The notes under the pieces are model-generated. The model saw nothing but the letters and a program-made list of their open reading frames with translations. It did no database searches and was not told where the DNA came from. A stretch of DNA of 64,000 bases from Helicobacter pylori Shi112 (GTDB lineage Bacteria > Campylobacterota > Campylobacteria > Campylobacterales > Helicobacteraceae), in contig NC_017741.1 in the NCBI RefSeq assembly GCF_000277405.1, positions 1,116,001-1,180,000 on the forward strand. The letters run 5' to 3'. This document shows, one piece after another, positions 27,988 through 36,472 of this stretch. Positions within the stretch are counted from its first letter, which is position 1, and each line of letters begins with the position of its first letter. The translations under genes and the position numbers were made by a program.

Positions 27988-28758
27988 TTATCGGCTTGAA
28001 GTATTCTTTTTCTTACAATTTTTATCAATGTCAAAATCACACGCTTTTTGCATGTATTCTTCAGCTTTTTGCTTATCTTTTTCCACGCCTAACCCATACC
28101 GATAAGACTCTGATAACCCTTCATAAGCCCTAGAAGAACTCATATCAGCCGCCATTTTATAATAGACAATAGCCTTATCTTTGTCTGGCTCAATCCCCAA
28201 TTGATCATTCCCACTATAATAAATATCCCCTAAAAGGATATAAGCTTCTACATTACCCTTATGCATCGCTTTTCTAAAGCACTCTGTCGCTTTCGCATAG
28301 TTGCTTGGAACGCCCCTACCCTCCATATACATGATGCCTAAGTTTATATAGGCGTTAGTATAGCCTTTCTCTGTAGCTATTCTAAAATATTCCACGGCTT
28401 TCTTTTCATCTTTAGGAACGCTCCTACCCTCTTTATACATCACGCCTAAATTGTTATACCCTCTAGGTATGTCGTTATCAACCGCTTTTTGAAAATATTC
28501 AACCGCTTTCTTGTAATCTTTAGGCACACCCCTACCATTTTCATACATGATTCCTAAAAGAACATAAGCAAGCGGCTCGCCATTTTTAATAGCGCTCTTA
28601 TAAAAAGAAGCCGCTCGCTCGTATTCCTTATTATTATAGGCTTCCTCCCCTTTATAAATATAATTCCCTTTTTGTTCAAGGTGTTCTGCACCAAGAGAAC
28701 TAAATAAACACAAACCTACCAAACAAATCTTCAAGGCTAATTTGCTTGCGTATCCCAT
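27988..28758 (-). CDS. Secreted Sel1-repeat protein (Hcp-like, cysteine-poor)
   Basis: 256 residues (HP1117-like). Signal peptide with hydrophobic 7-22 and cleavage near SLGAEH, then about five to six Sel1-like units: GIMYENGRGVPKDYKKAVEYF, then similar units with GVMYKEGRS, GIMYMEGRG and SYRYGLG. Unlike HcpC, the repeats lack the paired cysteines; only the last helix has Cys (KACDFDIDKNC). Sel1 proteins act as binding scaffolds; the partner is unknown. GAGGAG precedes the ATG by 5 nt. A 13-base G run lies 211 nt upstream of the start on the coding strand. Confidence 0.88.
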   Translation of the reverse strand: MGYASKLALKICLVGLCLFSSLGAEHLEQKGNYIYKGEEAYNNKEYERAASFYKSAIKNGEPLAYVLLGIMYENGRGVPKDYKKAVEYFQKAVDNDIPRGYNNLGVMYKEGRSVPKDEKKAVEYFRIATEKGYTNAYINLGIMYMEGRGVPSNYAKATECFRKAMHKGNVEAYILLGDIYYSGNDQLGIEPDKDKAIVYYKMAADMSSSRAYEGLSESYRYGLGVEKDKQKAEEYMQKACDFDIDKNCKKKNTSSR

Positions 28759-28968
28759 TGTTGCTCCTCTGCTTTAATAAGATCAAAAATAATGTCAATG
28801 GCTACCAATCTTAAAAAAGAAACTGCATGCGTTCTAAAACCAGCAAACATTCTCAAACTCCATTCTGTATACACCCATTTAGATCTAGTATCGTCTCTTG
28901 TAATGAGAAATTTTACACTATTTTTATGAATTTTAAAACTAAATTTAAGATTTTCTCGCTTAAAAAGT

Positions 28969-28981
28969 CCCCCCCCCCCCC
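28969..28981. repeat. 13-base C tract (G tract on the minus strand) followed by A8
   Basis: An uninterrupted run of 13 C, then 8 A, in the 271-bp gap between the ggt stop and the start of the Sel1-repeat gene. Runs of this length in H. pylori are length-variable by slipped-strand mispairing. On the minus strand it would lie in the ggt 3' region and in a long leader of the Sel1 gene. No convincing protein frame depends on it. Confidence 0.9.
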
Positions 28982-29029
28982 AAAAAAAATAAGGCTAAAT
29001 GGGATTAAAAACCCGCATATGACAAAAAA

Positions 29030-30733
29030 TTAAAATTCTTTCCTTGGATCCGTTGATCCATAGAAAACGCTCCCTTTAGTTTTAGGCAAAACTTGGATCG
29101 CATTCACATCACCCATGACTGGCTTAGTAACGATTTGATAGCCCATTTTAGTGAGGTTATTTTTCACATCAGCAGGCATGCCAAACTTTTCAATCCTTAA
29201 TTCATCAGGTAACCATTGCATGTGGAATCTAGGGGCTGAGACCGCTTCAGAAATATTCATATTGTAATCAATGACATTGGAAATCACTTGCAACACTGTA
29301 GTGATAATCCTAGACCCTCCAGGGCTTCCTACCACCATGAAAACCTTATTGTTTTTCAACACGATCGTAGGCGACATAGAGCTTAAAGGGCGCTTATTGG
29401 CTTCAATCGCATTCGCATCGCCCCCTACTAAACCATAGAGATTAGGATTCCCAGGCTTTATGGAAAAATCATCCATTTCATTGTTCAATAAAAATCCTGC
29501 CCCATCAATACTAGCAGCGCTTCCATAAGAAGCGTTAATGGTGTAAGTAACGCTGACTGCATTCCCCCACCTGTCCGCTACAGAATAATGCGTGGTATTG
29601 CTCCCTTCATGCAACTGCCCCATTCCTGGTTTGATTTGAGAGCTTGGCGTAACCGTATCTGGCTGGATAGCGTCAAAAATCTTTTTGGCATACGCCTTAT
29701 TAATCAATTTATCCACCGGCACTGAAACAAAATCAGCGTCTCCCATATAAACCGATCTGTCCGCATAAGCTTGACGCATCGCTTCTGCAGCGATATGGAT
29801 ATTCTTAGAAGCCCCATACCCAAGGGCGCTTAAATCCGCATTTTCCATGACATTTAAAATCTGGATCAAATGCGTGCCTCCTGAACTTGGCGGCGACATA
29901 GAAATGATCTTATACCCACGATAACTCCCCACTACGGGTTTGCGCCATTTCACATTGTAACTGGCTAAATCTTCTTTAGTGATAATCCCTCCATTTTTTT
30001 TCATGTCTTTCTCAATCAAATCAGCGACTTGCCCTTGGTAAAAACCTTTAGCGCCTAGCGTTTTGATTTGATTCAAAGTCTTGGCTAAATCTTTTTGGAC
30101 AAACAAATCCCCTTCTTGATAATCAAGATGCCCTTTTTTAAAAAAATACTTTTTGCTAGAACTGTATTTTAAAAACCGCTCCCTTGCTTCTTTTAGGGTT
30201 TCTGCTTGTCTTTGTGAAATCACATAACCATTTTCAGCCAATTTAATGGCAGGATCAATGAGTTGCGATAGTTTTTTTGTGCCGTATTTTTTCAACATCG
30301 CTTCCATGCCCGCCACCGTTCCAGGAACCCCAACCGCCAAATAGCCATCTTCGCTGAGCTTAGGGACTACATTGCCTTGCTTGTCTAAAAACATGTTCTT
30401 AGTGGCTTTTAAGGGGGCTTTTTCTCTAAAATCTAAGGCAACATTTTCACCATTAGCCAAATGGATAACCGCAAAACCCCCACCACCAATATTGCCTGCT
30501 GCAGGATGGACGACCGCTAGAGCAAAACCTATCGCTACAGCCGCATCAATCGCATTACCTCCATCTTCTAAAACCTTTTGCCCGATCTCACTAGCTAGCG
30601 GGTGGCTAGAAAGGGCTAAGCCTACTTTAGTGTTTTTAATGGGGGGGTAACTCGCTGCACTCAAAGGGCTTAACAAACCCAAAGAGAGCGCTATCACACT
30701 CAAGCCAATCGTTTTCAAAAAACTCCGTCTCAT
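29030..30733 (-). CDS. ggt: Gamma-glutamyltranspeptidase
   Basis: 567 residues (HP1118). A periplasmic/secreted Ntn-hydrolase that hydrolyses glutamine and glutathione, feeding glutamate to the cell and starving host T cells; a colonisation factor. Signal peptide about 1-27 (LSPLSAAS). The precursor autocleaves before Thr 380 in the GSNTTHYSVADRWG segment, giving large and small subunits; Arg 103 in DFREKAP and the GSPGGSRI loop bind the gamma-glutamyl group. The ATG at 30733 is used, with AGGA 7 nt upstream; a TTG five codons earlier is less likely. Single gene with its own promoter. Confidence 0.98.
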   Translation of the reverse strand: MRRSFLKTIGLSVIALSLGLLSPLSAASYPPIKNTKVGLALSSHPLASEIGQKVLEDGGNAIDAAVAIGFALAVVHPAAGNIGGGGFAVIHLANGENVALDFREKAPLKATKNMFLDKQGNVVPKLSEDGYLAVGVPGTVAGMEAMLKKYGTKKLSQLIDPAIKLAENGYVISQRQAETLKEARERFLKYSSSKKYFFKKGHLDYQEGDLFVQKDLAKTLNQIKTLGAKGFYQGQVADLIEKDMKKNGGIITKEDLASYNVKWRKPVVGSYRGYKIISMSPPSSGGTHLIQILNVMENADLSALGYGASKNIHIAAEAMRQAYADRSVYMGDADFVSVPVDKLINKAYAKKIFDAIQPDTVTPSSQIKPGMGQLHEGSNTTHYSVADRWGNAVSVTYTINASYGSAASIDGAGFLLNNEMDDFSIKPGNPNLYGLVGGDANAIEANKRPLSSMSPTIVLKNNKVFMVVGSPGGSRIITTVLQVISNVIDYNMNISEAVSAPRFHMQWLPDELRIEKFGMPADVKNNLTKMGYQIVTKPVMGDVNAIQVLPKTKGSVFYGSTDPRKEF

Positions 30734-30773
30734 CTGTTTTCCTTTCAATCAACAATAATCGTTATTATAGCAT

Positions 30774-30779
30774 AAGCTT
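30774..30779 (-). promoter_or_regulatory. -10 box of ggt
   Basis: TATAAT in the context ATGCTATAAT on the minus strand, 41 nt before the ggt ATG, giving a leader of roughly 34 nt. Confidence 0.6.
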
Positions 30780-30947
30780 TACAAAGCACTCTCTCGCTTA
30801 TAGTTATATGATGCTATTAGCCATTATCGTTTGAGTGTTGTGAGTGTTGATTATAAAAAAAGGCTCAAAAATGGGTTTTAAAATAAACAGAGTTTAAAAA
30901 ATAAGTTAAATAAGGCCTATTTGATAAAAACGCTATTGGTAGAAAAC

Positions 30948-32768
30948 TTATTGTTTAATCCCCAATAAAGTGTCTATCATCCGATCAATAGCGCTAATGA
31001 CCTTAGCGTTAGCCGCATAGCCGCTTTGAAACTTGATTAAATTCACCATTTCTTCATCCACGCTCACTTGCGAAATGGAGAGTTGCTCTTTTTTAATGGT
31101 TTCTAACATGCTCTTTTTAGTGTCCAAAATACGCCCTGATTTTTCAGCGTCCGTGTTGATTTTACCGGTTAAAAATTGATAAAACTCGCTGATTTTCATT
31201 GGTTTAATGTCAAACTTGTCGTTATAAAAATCCACGCTATCGTATTGCAATTGCTGCATCATGTTCGCCACATCAAAATTCCCGTTAATGGGGGCAAGCC
31301 ATGGGCGGATAGTGGTAGGCTCTTTTTTGTATTCTTTATTCAAGCTGATATTAGAAGCGTCATCGCCTTGAAAAAAAGGGTTGAGCTTTAACGCTCCCAT
31401 AAAATTCGTGCCATTATCTTTCATAGAAACAAACAACCCTTGCGAAGCGTTTTTAGGCTGGATAACAAACTTTTTAGTCTCATTGTTAAAGCTCGCCGTG
31501 AAATAATCATCAAAATCGTTTTCGGTGTTATTATCCTGATTGTCATCAGTGTTAGCGTTAATGGCTTGGATAATATCGTTCATGGTTGTAATGGGCGTGA
31601 TAGCAATAGTTTTTCTAGCGATTTCTTTACCATCGGTGTTGTAAGCGATTAAGTCAAACGAGCCGTTTTTGATATTGTAGTTAGTGTCTTTAAAGGCCTC
31701 ATCGCTATTAAACTCCACCGGTTCGCCCTCAATATGATGACTCGCGCTTTGAGCGTAAATCGCATTAGTGGATTCTATCAAACCCCTAGCAAAAGAATCC
31801 AACAAATCAATATAATCTTGCAATTTGCCCTTCAAAGTCCCGTTAGAGCCGTCATTATACACATTCAATAACGCCCCCACTTTTCCCTGATTGAGCTTGT
31901 CAGTAATATTAGTAACCTTAAAATCATCGCTTTGAAAATAAACCTGGTTCAAACCTCCTTTATTTTCGGATTCTTTAACCACTAGAGGATGGAAAATAGA
32001 GCCATCAATGATATTGAATCCATGCCCAATATTAAGGTTATAGCTCTCATCAAAATCCGCTGAGTCTTTATCGGTGAGCGAACTAGTTTTAATGCTACTT
32101 TTAAAAACATTCCCCCCTAAAAGCTCTCGCAAATGGAATTCCAACTCATCTCGCTTATCCCTTAATTCATTCGCATGCTTTAAGCTTTTGTTATTTTCCA
32201 CTTCTTTGATGCGTTTATTGATCTCAGCGATTTGAGAACCCAGACTATTGACTTCTTTAATCACGCTTTTTAATTCTTCACTCGCCTTGTGCTGTAAGGT
32301 CGTTAATCTTTCTCTGGTGTCTTTAATGTTGTGCGTTAAAGCTTCTGTTTTTTGCGCAAGGGCTTGTTTTTGAGCGGAGTCTTTGGCGTTTTTAGACAAT
32401 TCTTTCCATGAATTAAAATAATCTTGCAAATCCGTAAAAAGGCTCGCTTCATCAATGTCCGGAAAATACGCACTCGCTTCTTTTAAATGCGAAAATTCTG
32501 TATCGTAATAAGTGTTTTCGTAATTAGCCTTCGTGTAACGAGAAAAAACAAACTCATCATGCACCCTTTCAATGGCTGTTACATCCACGCCCATATTCAC
32601 ATTTTTAGTGCCATACATGTAAGCCTCTTGAGGCTTTGCAATCACACGCTGACGGCTATAAAATTCATCGCTGGCGTTAGAAATATTATTCCCCGTAACA
32701 TCCACCATGCTTTGATGGGCTTGTAGGCCCGTGTAAGAAGCGTTGAGTGAAGATAAAATCCCGCCCAT
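30948..32768 (-). CDS. flgK: Flagellar hook-associated protein 1
   Basis: 606 residues. Forms the first junction ring between hook and filament, exported by the flagellar type III system. N-terminal rod/hook signature LNASYTGLQAHQSMVDVTGNNISN and C-terminal helix VNLIKFQSGYAANAKVISAIDRMIDTLLGI make the coiled-coil core; the middle is the variable exposed domain. The ATG lies one base after the upstream chaperone gene's TAA, and no good ribosome site is seen, so translation is probably coupled. Transcribed from the sigma-54 promoter upstream of the chaperone gene. Confidence 0.96.
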   Translation of the reverse strand: MGGILSSLNASYTGLQAHQSMVDVTGNNISNASDEFYSRQRVIAKPQEAYMYGTKNVNMGVDVTAIERVHDEFVFSRYTKANYENTYYDTEFSHLKEASAYFPDIDEASLFTDLQDYFNSWKELSKNAKDSAQKQALAQKTEALTHNIKDTRERLTTLQHKASEELKSVIKEVNSLGSQIAEINKRIKEVENNKSLKHANELRDKRDELEFHLRELLGGNVFKSSIKTSSLTDKDSADFDESYNLNIGHGFNIIDGSIFHPLVVKESENKGGLNQVYFQSDDFKVTNITDKLNQGKVGALLNVYNDGSNGTLKGKLQDYIDLLDSFARGLIESTNAIYAQSASHHIEGEPVEFNSDEAFKDTNYNIKNGSFDLIAYNTDGKEIARKTIAITPITTMNDIIQAINANTDDNQDNNTENDFDDYFTASFNNETKKFVIQPKNASQGLFVSMKDNGTNFMGALKLNPFFQGDDASNISLNKEYKKEPTTIRPWLAPINGNFDVANMMQQLQYDSVDFYNDKFDIKPMKISEFYQFLTGKINTDAEKSGRILDTKKSMLETIKKEQLSISQVSVDEEMVNLIKFQSGYAANAKVISAIDRMIDTLLGIKQ

Positions 32769-32769
32769 T

Positions 32770-33204
32770 TTACGCCTGCACTCTTAAAAAATGGCTCCCC
32801 ACATGCCTAGAGCCTTTATAGTCGCAAGTGTCATGGGGAATGATTTGTTGGATGAGCGAAGAATAAAACTCAGAAACCGCAAACGCCATGCGCGAATAAA
32901 TCAGGTTTTTTTCTTTCAAAACAAGCAAGGACTCTCGCATTTGGTTTAAAAAATCGCTCGTTTTTTCGTCTAACAATTCACTCATTTCTTTATTGGGGAA
33001 TTGGTTTTTTAAAGACAACATTTGCACATCTATATTTGCTTTTTCTTTTTCAAAAGCTTGAATCGCTAGCTGTTTTTGATGGTTTCTTTCAAAAATTTCG
33101 GCGTGTTTAGCGAGCTTGATGTCTATTATATCGCGCTCCGTTAAATCAATCAACGCTTTCAATTGGTTGAGCGCGTTTTCTAAATAAGAATGTAAAACGA
33201 CCAT
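32770..33204 (-). CDS. FlgN-like flagellar export chaperone
   Basis: 144 residues (HP1120-like), almost entirely helical with no Trp, signal or membrane segment. Position directly upstream of flgK with a 1-nt gap, size and helicity fit FlgN, which escorts FlgK/FlgL to the export gate; the sequence itself is too diverged for a firm call. ATG 33204 has AGGA 7 nt upstream; longer in-frame starts would overlap the sigma-54 promoter. First gene of a two-gene flagellar operon. Confidence 0.75.
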   Translation of the reverse strand: MVVLHSYLENALNQLKALIDLTERDIIDIKLAKHAEIFERNHQKQLAIQAFEKEKANIDVQMLSLKNQFPNKEMSELLDEKTSDFLNQMRESLLVLKEKNLIYSRMAFAVSEFYSSLIQQIIPHDTCDYKGSRHVGSHFLRVQA

Positions 33205-33239
33205 AACAAATCCTTTAGCTCTTGTTTCAGCCGTATTCA

Positions 33240-33255
33240 AGCAAATACTATGCCA
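33240..33255 (-). promoter_or_regulatory. Sigma-54 promoter of the flgN-like/flgK operon
   Basis: On the minus strand, TGGCATAGTATTTGCT: GG and GC are separated by exactly 10 nt, and both halves match the TGGCAC-N5-TTGCT consensus at 10 of 11 positions. Expected transcript start is about 25 nt before the ATG at 33204. flgK is a known member of the H. pylori RpoN (class 2 flagellar) regulon. Confidence 0.85.
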
Positions 33256-33281
33256 TTTTATTTTATGATAAAACCCATTTT

Positions 33282-33319
33282 CTTAAGGGGATAGGGGGTA
33301 TTTTGGAATCATTCTCCTC
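33282..33319. repeat. Short dispersed repeat, copy 2
   Basis: Related to 4247-4284: CTTAAGGGGATAGG, then TTTTGGAATCATTCTC. It lies between the methyltransferase gene and the flagellar operon on their shared strand. Role unknown. Confidence 0.5.
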
Positions 33320-33333
33320 TTAAAGCTCCCTTA

Positions 33334-34290
33334 TTAAATCGCCTTTAACATTTGTTTAGCGATTGCAGCAATCACATTCACGCTCATCGCATTCCCCGCT
33401 TGGGATAGCAAATGGCTTTCTTTAAAGTTAGGATTGTCTTTAATCTTAGCGATCAAATCCCTAGGAAATCCTTGTAAAAGCAGGCTTTCAATAGCGTTCA
33501 ATCTTTTGATTTTGCCTTTTTGAATATAAAACAAGCCATGCCGAGAAGTCCTTAAAGTAGGGAAAACATTAAAATACAGCCTCAAATCAGATTGTCTTGT
33601 GTCTAAAACGGCGTTTTCTAAAGTTAAGATATTCTCTAAAAAAACCCGGTTATGGTTGTATGGGTTGCACAGGTATCTTTGAAAGGCAGCGTTATTAATA
33701 TCCAAATAGCATTCATTGTCAGCGTCTAAAAAATCCTTGAAACAATAATTATTGGCTAAACCTAAAGGGAAATTAAACGGGTGTTTCAAATCCTTCCTAA
33801 ACCCTACGATATAAAGGCGTTCCCTTTTTTGGGCTAATTGGAAATCAGCGCTGTTTAAAATCTGACAATAAGTTGTATAGCCCGCTTCTTGCAAGGCTTT
33901 GATAATGGTTTTAAAAGTTTCTTGTTGCTTATGGTTGATCAAGCCCTTAACATTTTCAAGCAAGAAACATTTAGGCTGTTTAACTTTTAAAATGCGAATA
34001 AGCCCATAAATAATAGTCCCTCTTTCATCTTCAAGCCCCCTCCTTTTGCCATTGATAGAAAAAGCTTGACAAGGAAACCCGCTAATGAGCGCATCAAAAT
34101 CGGGTAAATCATTAGGGTTGATTCGCATCAAATCCCCAAAATTATGGGTATCTTTAAAAAATAATTCATAAGTTCTAAGGGCTTCATGATTGATTTCGGC
34201 ATGCCCTACGCATTTTAAACGGCATTGCTCCAAGCCCAAACGGCCTCCACCAATACCAGAACAAAAATCCATAAAAGTCAAAATTCCCAA
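33334..34290 (-). CDS. DNA (cytosine-5) methyltransferase, orphan
   Basis: 318 residues (HP1121-like). Motif I DFCSGIGGGRLGLEQ at 8-22 binds S-adenosylmethionine; motif IV GFPCQ with catalytic Cys 74; motif VI ENV at 112-114; motif VIII QKRERLY at 154-160; short target-recognition region about 190-265; motif IX LLLQGFPRD; motif X GNAMSVNV. No restriction endonuclease gene adjoins it. Orthologues (M.Hpy99III type in J99) are, from memory, core-genome GCGC methylases that affect expression of many genes. The TTG start at 34290 is used because AGGA lies 8 nt upstream and the residues before motif I match the family; an ATG at 34272 is the alternative. Confidence 0.93.
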   Translation of the reverse strand: MGILTFMDFCSGIGGGRLGLEQCRLKCVGHAEINHEALRTYELFFKDTHNFGDLMRINPNDLPDFDALISGFPCQAFSINGKRRGLEDERGTIIYGLIRILKVKQPKCFLLENVKGLINHKQQETFKTIIKALQEAGYTTYCQILNSADFQLAQKRERLYIVGFRKDLKHPFNFPLGLANNYCFKDFLDADNECYLDINNAAFQRYLCNPYNHNRVFLENILTLENAVLDTRQSDLRLYFNVFPTLRTSRHGLFYIQKGKIKRLNAIESLLLQGFPRDLIAKIKDNPNFKESHLLSQAGNAMSVNVIAAIAKQMLKAI

Positions 34291-34429
34291 TCAATCATTC
34301 CTAACACACAACAAAAACATGCCCTATTTAAGAGAGCGACAAACTCAAAAACATAAAGAAACTAAAATTTAATGGAAAACAAAACGACAGCAAGAATAAA
34401 CCCCCCTAGAAACGAAGCCCATAAACCCC

Positions 34430-34633
34430 TTAGCCTATCCCCAATAAATCCTGTGCCATTTTATGAGAAGTCTCATGCAAGTTGATTTTATACTGGTTAT
34501 TTTCAATAGCTTGCTTGATTTCAGCCACCCTATCAAGAGCGGTCTCGCTATTTTCAATTTTTTCATTCTTTTCCACACGCTTGTAATTCCCCAAAGATTG
34601 CACCGGAGTAAGAGAAGAAATGGCATTGATCAT
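34430..34633 (-). CDS. flgM: Anti-sigma-28 factor
   Basis: 67 residues, the short FlgM of H. pylori. Binds and inhibits FliA (sigma-28) until late flagellar assembly. The C-terminal half (LDRVAEIKQAIENNQYKINLHETSHKMAQDLLG) is the conserved two-helix FliA-binding region, with the family's VxxIKxxIxxGxY-like pattern. ATG 34633 is preferred: AGGA lies 7 nt upstream. A sigma-28-like promoter sits about 40 nt upstream, implying feedback on its own synthesis. Confidence 0.93.
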   Translation of the reverse strand: MINAISSLTPVQSLGNYKRVEKNEKIENSETALDRVAEIKQAIENNQYKINLHETSHKMAQDLLGIG

Positions 34634-34673
34634 TGTAAAATCCTTTAATTTGATATTCATTTCATTACAGCAA

Positions 34674-34700
34674 GTATCGGCAAAAAAGAAAAAAAGTTAA
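34674..34700 (-). promoter_or_regulatory. Sigma-28 (FliA)-like promoter of flgM
   Basis: Minus strand: -35 TTAACTTT (34693-34700, 6 of 8 to TAAAGTTT), 11-nt T-rich spacer, -10 GCCGATAC (34674-34681, 7 of 8 to GCCGATAA). The -35 overlaps the stop codon of the upstream small membrane-protein gene. Confidence 0.75.
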
Positions 34701-34903
34701 TGGATTTTTGAAATCTGTTTTTGCAATTCCTTACCAAATTTCTTGGTGGTGGTGATGGGTTTTTTCCCGGTTTCTGCCACAGAGCCAAAAGATTGCGATT
34801 GCAAACTTTTAAACATAAAAAACATCAAAAAAATTAAAATATAACAAAACAAAAAAAAGCAAATGGTAGGAAACAGCCAATTTTTGAGATTAGAACTATT
34901 CAT
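34697..34903 (-). CDS. Small membrane protein of unknown function
   Basis: 68 residues with one strong hydrophobic segment (about 9-31, WLFPTICFFLFCYILIFLMFFMF) and a basic C-terminal half rich in Lys and Thr. Probably anchored in the inner membrane with the short N-terminus outside or inside; orientation is uncertain. It follows slyD by 31 nt on the same strand with AAAGG 7 nt before the ATG, and its end overlaps the flgM promoter. No family recognised; the ribosome site and position make it a likely real gene. Confidence 0.6.
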   Translation of the reverse strand: MNSSNLKNWLFPTICFFLFCYILIFLMFFMFKSLQSQSFGSVAETGKKPITTTKKFGKELQKQISKIH

Positions 34904-34934
34904 GACCTTGCCTTTTAAATGCTCCTATACCCTA

Positions 34935-35483
34935 CTACCCATGCGAGCATGAGCAACCACAACCCCCACCTTTCTTTCCGCCATGACCCCCACAGCAACC
35001 TGTCCCACCGCCATGGTGTGAAGCTAAAATTTCTTCTTCGCTCACTTCCCTAAAGCCTAAAACCTTGAAACGAAACGCTAAAGTTTTCCCGGCTAATGGG
35101 TGGTTATAATCCACCATCACATGCGTGTTGCTAAAGTCTTTGATAGTGGCTTGAATGGTTTGATGGTCTTCAGTTTGCCCAAAAACGCTCATGCCTTTTT
35201 CCAATTCAATGCCTTCAAATTGATCTCTAGGGACTTCTTGCAAATAGCTGCTTTCATAAACCCCATAAGCTTCTTCTGGAGCGATAACAACCTCTTCCCA
35301 CTCGCCAATTTGAGCCTTTAATACCGCTTTTTCCAACCCCGCTATGATTTGATTAGCGCCTATAATAAACTCTAAAGGCTCTTTAGAAATATTACTGTCT
35401 AGCACAACGCTAGACCCCTGCTCCCTCACTTCATATTCAATCAAAGCAGCCTGTTTGACCGACTCTAAATCATGGTTTTGCAT
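34935..35483 (-). CDS. slyD: FKBP-type peptidyl-prolyl isomerase with metal-binding tail
   Basis: 182 residues. Cytoplasmic prolyl isomerase and chaperone that also delivers nickel to hydrogenase/urease maturation in this species. The FKBP domain (about 10-75 and 130-150) is interrupted by the IF chaperone insert; conserved EEAYG lies near 69-73. The last 30 residues are a Gly/Cys/His-rich tail ([11 protein letters not shown]... CGCSCSHG) with six Cys and four His that bind nickel. Its start overlaps the end of the upstream TPR-protein gene by 14 nt. AAGGAG lies 10 nt before the ATG. Confidence 0.95.
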   Translation of the reverse strand: MQNHDLESVKQAALIEYEVREQGSSVVLDSNISKEPLEFIIGANQIIAGLEKAVLKAQIGEWEEVVIAPEEAYGVYESSYLQEVPRDQFEGIELEKGMSVFGQTEDHQTIQATIKDFSNTHVMVDYNHPLAGKTLAFRFKVLGFREVSEEEILASHHGGGTGCCGGHGGKKGGGCGCSCSHG

Positions 35484-36465
35484 GATGGTGTTTCTCCTTG
35501 TTTTCTAAGATTTTTTTTGCCATTTTAGCTTGTTCGCTTGAAGGATACAAGTGTTGCAAAGTGTTTAAAAATTTATAATAGTTTTGATCGTCTTTGATTT
35601 TTTTAAACGACCATGCCGTATGCCACAAAAGCACAGGCATGTAAGACGCTTTTTTATTTAAAAGAGCGCTCTCTTTGTAATACTTGATCGCTTCTCTATA
35701 CTTTTTTTCCCCATAAGCCACTTCTCCAAGTGCATAACGCACATAATAAAGGCGGTAACTATTGGCTTCTAACCACAACAAACGCTCTCTGGCTTCTGCA
35801 TAGGATTTGTCTTTTAAAAAGGTCAGAGCTTCTTGAAAAATCTCTTTTTGCTTAGACAAATCTTTATCAAACTCAATTTTCGCCTTTTCTTGGGTTTTTC
35901 TCTCTTGATTTTTTAGGGATTCGGCTTTCAAAAGGGGGGTTTTATCAGCCGGAGCGTTTGATTTGAGCGGCTTTTCAGCTTTTTCCTCTTGTTCTTTGAG
36001 AGCTTTTTGGATCAAGGCGATTTGTGAAACCAAATCCTGGCTTAACTTGGTCAATAATTCACTCATCTCTTTATTTTGCTTGTCTAACTGCTGGATAGCT
36101 TGCTGGTTAGCGTGAATCTCATTCCTCAAATCCTCTAAAGTTTGCGATTGCTGCTTAAGCGTGTTAGCCTGCACTTCTTGCAAAGCTTTTAAGGCTCGCA
36201 AGGATTCTTCTTGGGAAAGGATAGCGTTATTGAGATCTTTAATCTTATTAGCCTGCCCTTCATAAACGCTCCTTAGACCCTCTTGAGCTTGAGTGTTAGC
36301 CTCTACTTGCGAATGGATTTTGGTCAAAACATTAGAAAAATTCTTACTATTGACTTGCAACTGCTTGAGTTCTTTTTTGGTAGCCCCGCTTTGCAAATCA
36401 AACGCTGAAGGCTCCCCATTGAGAAAAAAGGGAGCGATAAAAGGGATAAAAAAAAGCCTTTTCAT
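35470..36465 (-). CDS. Periplasmic CpoB/YbgF-like TPR protein
   Basis: 331 residues (HP1124-like). Signal peptide about 1-17 (FIAPFFLNG), a long coiled coil (about 30-150, trimerisation region), a charged linker, and a C-terminal TPR domain (about 205-325) with [22 protein letters not shown] and the final [14 protein letters not shown] typical of the family. CpoB couples Tol-Pal constriction to peptidoglycan synthesis. The ATG is 7 nt after the pal stop, so translation is probably coupled. Confidence 0.88.
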   Translation of the reverse strand: MKRLFFIPFIAPFFLNGEPSAFDLQSGATKKELKQLQVNSKNFSNVLTKIHSQVEANTQAQEGLRSVYEGQANKIKDLNNAILSQEESLRALKALQEVQANTLKQQSQTLEDLRNEIHANQQAIQQLDKQNKEMSELLTKLSQDLVSQIALIQKALKEQEEKAEKPLKSNAPADKTPLLKAESLKNQERKTQEKAKIEFDKDLSKQKEIFQEALTFLKDKSYAEARERLLWLEANSYRLYYVRYALGEVAYGEKKYREAIKYYKESALLNKKASYMPVLLWHTAWSFKKIKDDQNYYKFLNTLQHLYPSSEQAKMAKKILENKEKHHHAKP

Positions 36466-36472
36466 CCTGGAA

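Noticed and set aside
28827-29033. A plus-strand 68-codon frame that crosses the C tract, as a phase-variable protein
   Set aside because: No ribosome site, no recognisable protein features, and it runs antisense into the ggt end; the Pro run is just the homopolymer.
34435-34626. Second frame within flgM
   Set aside because: It overlaps flgM fully in another frame and lacks a ribosome site; FlgM has clear family features and a matching promoter.
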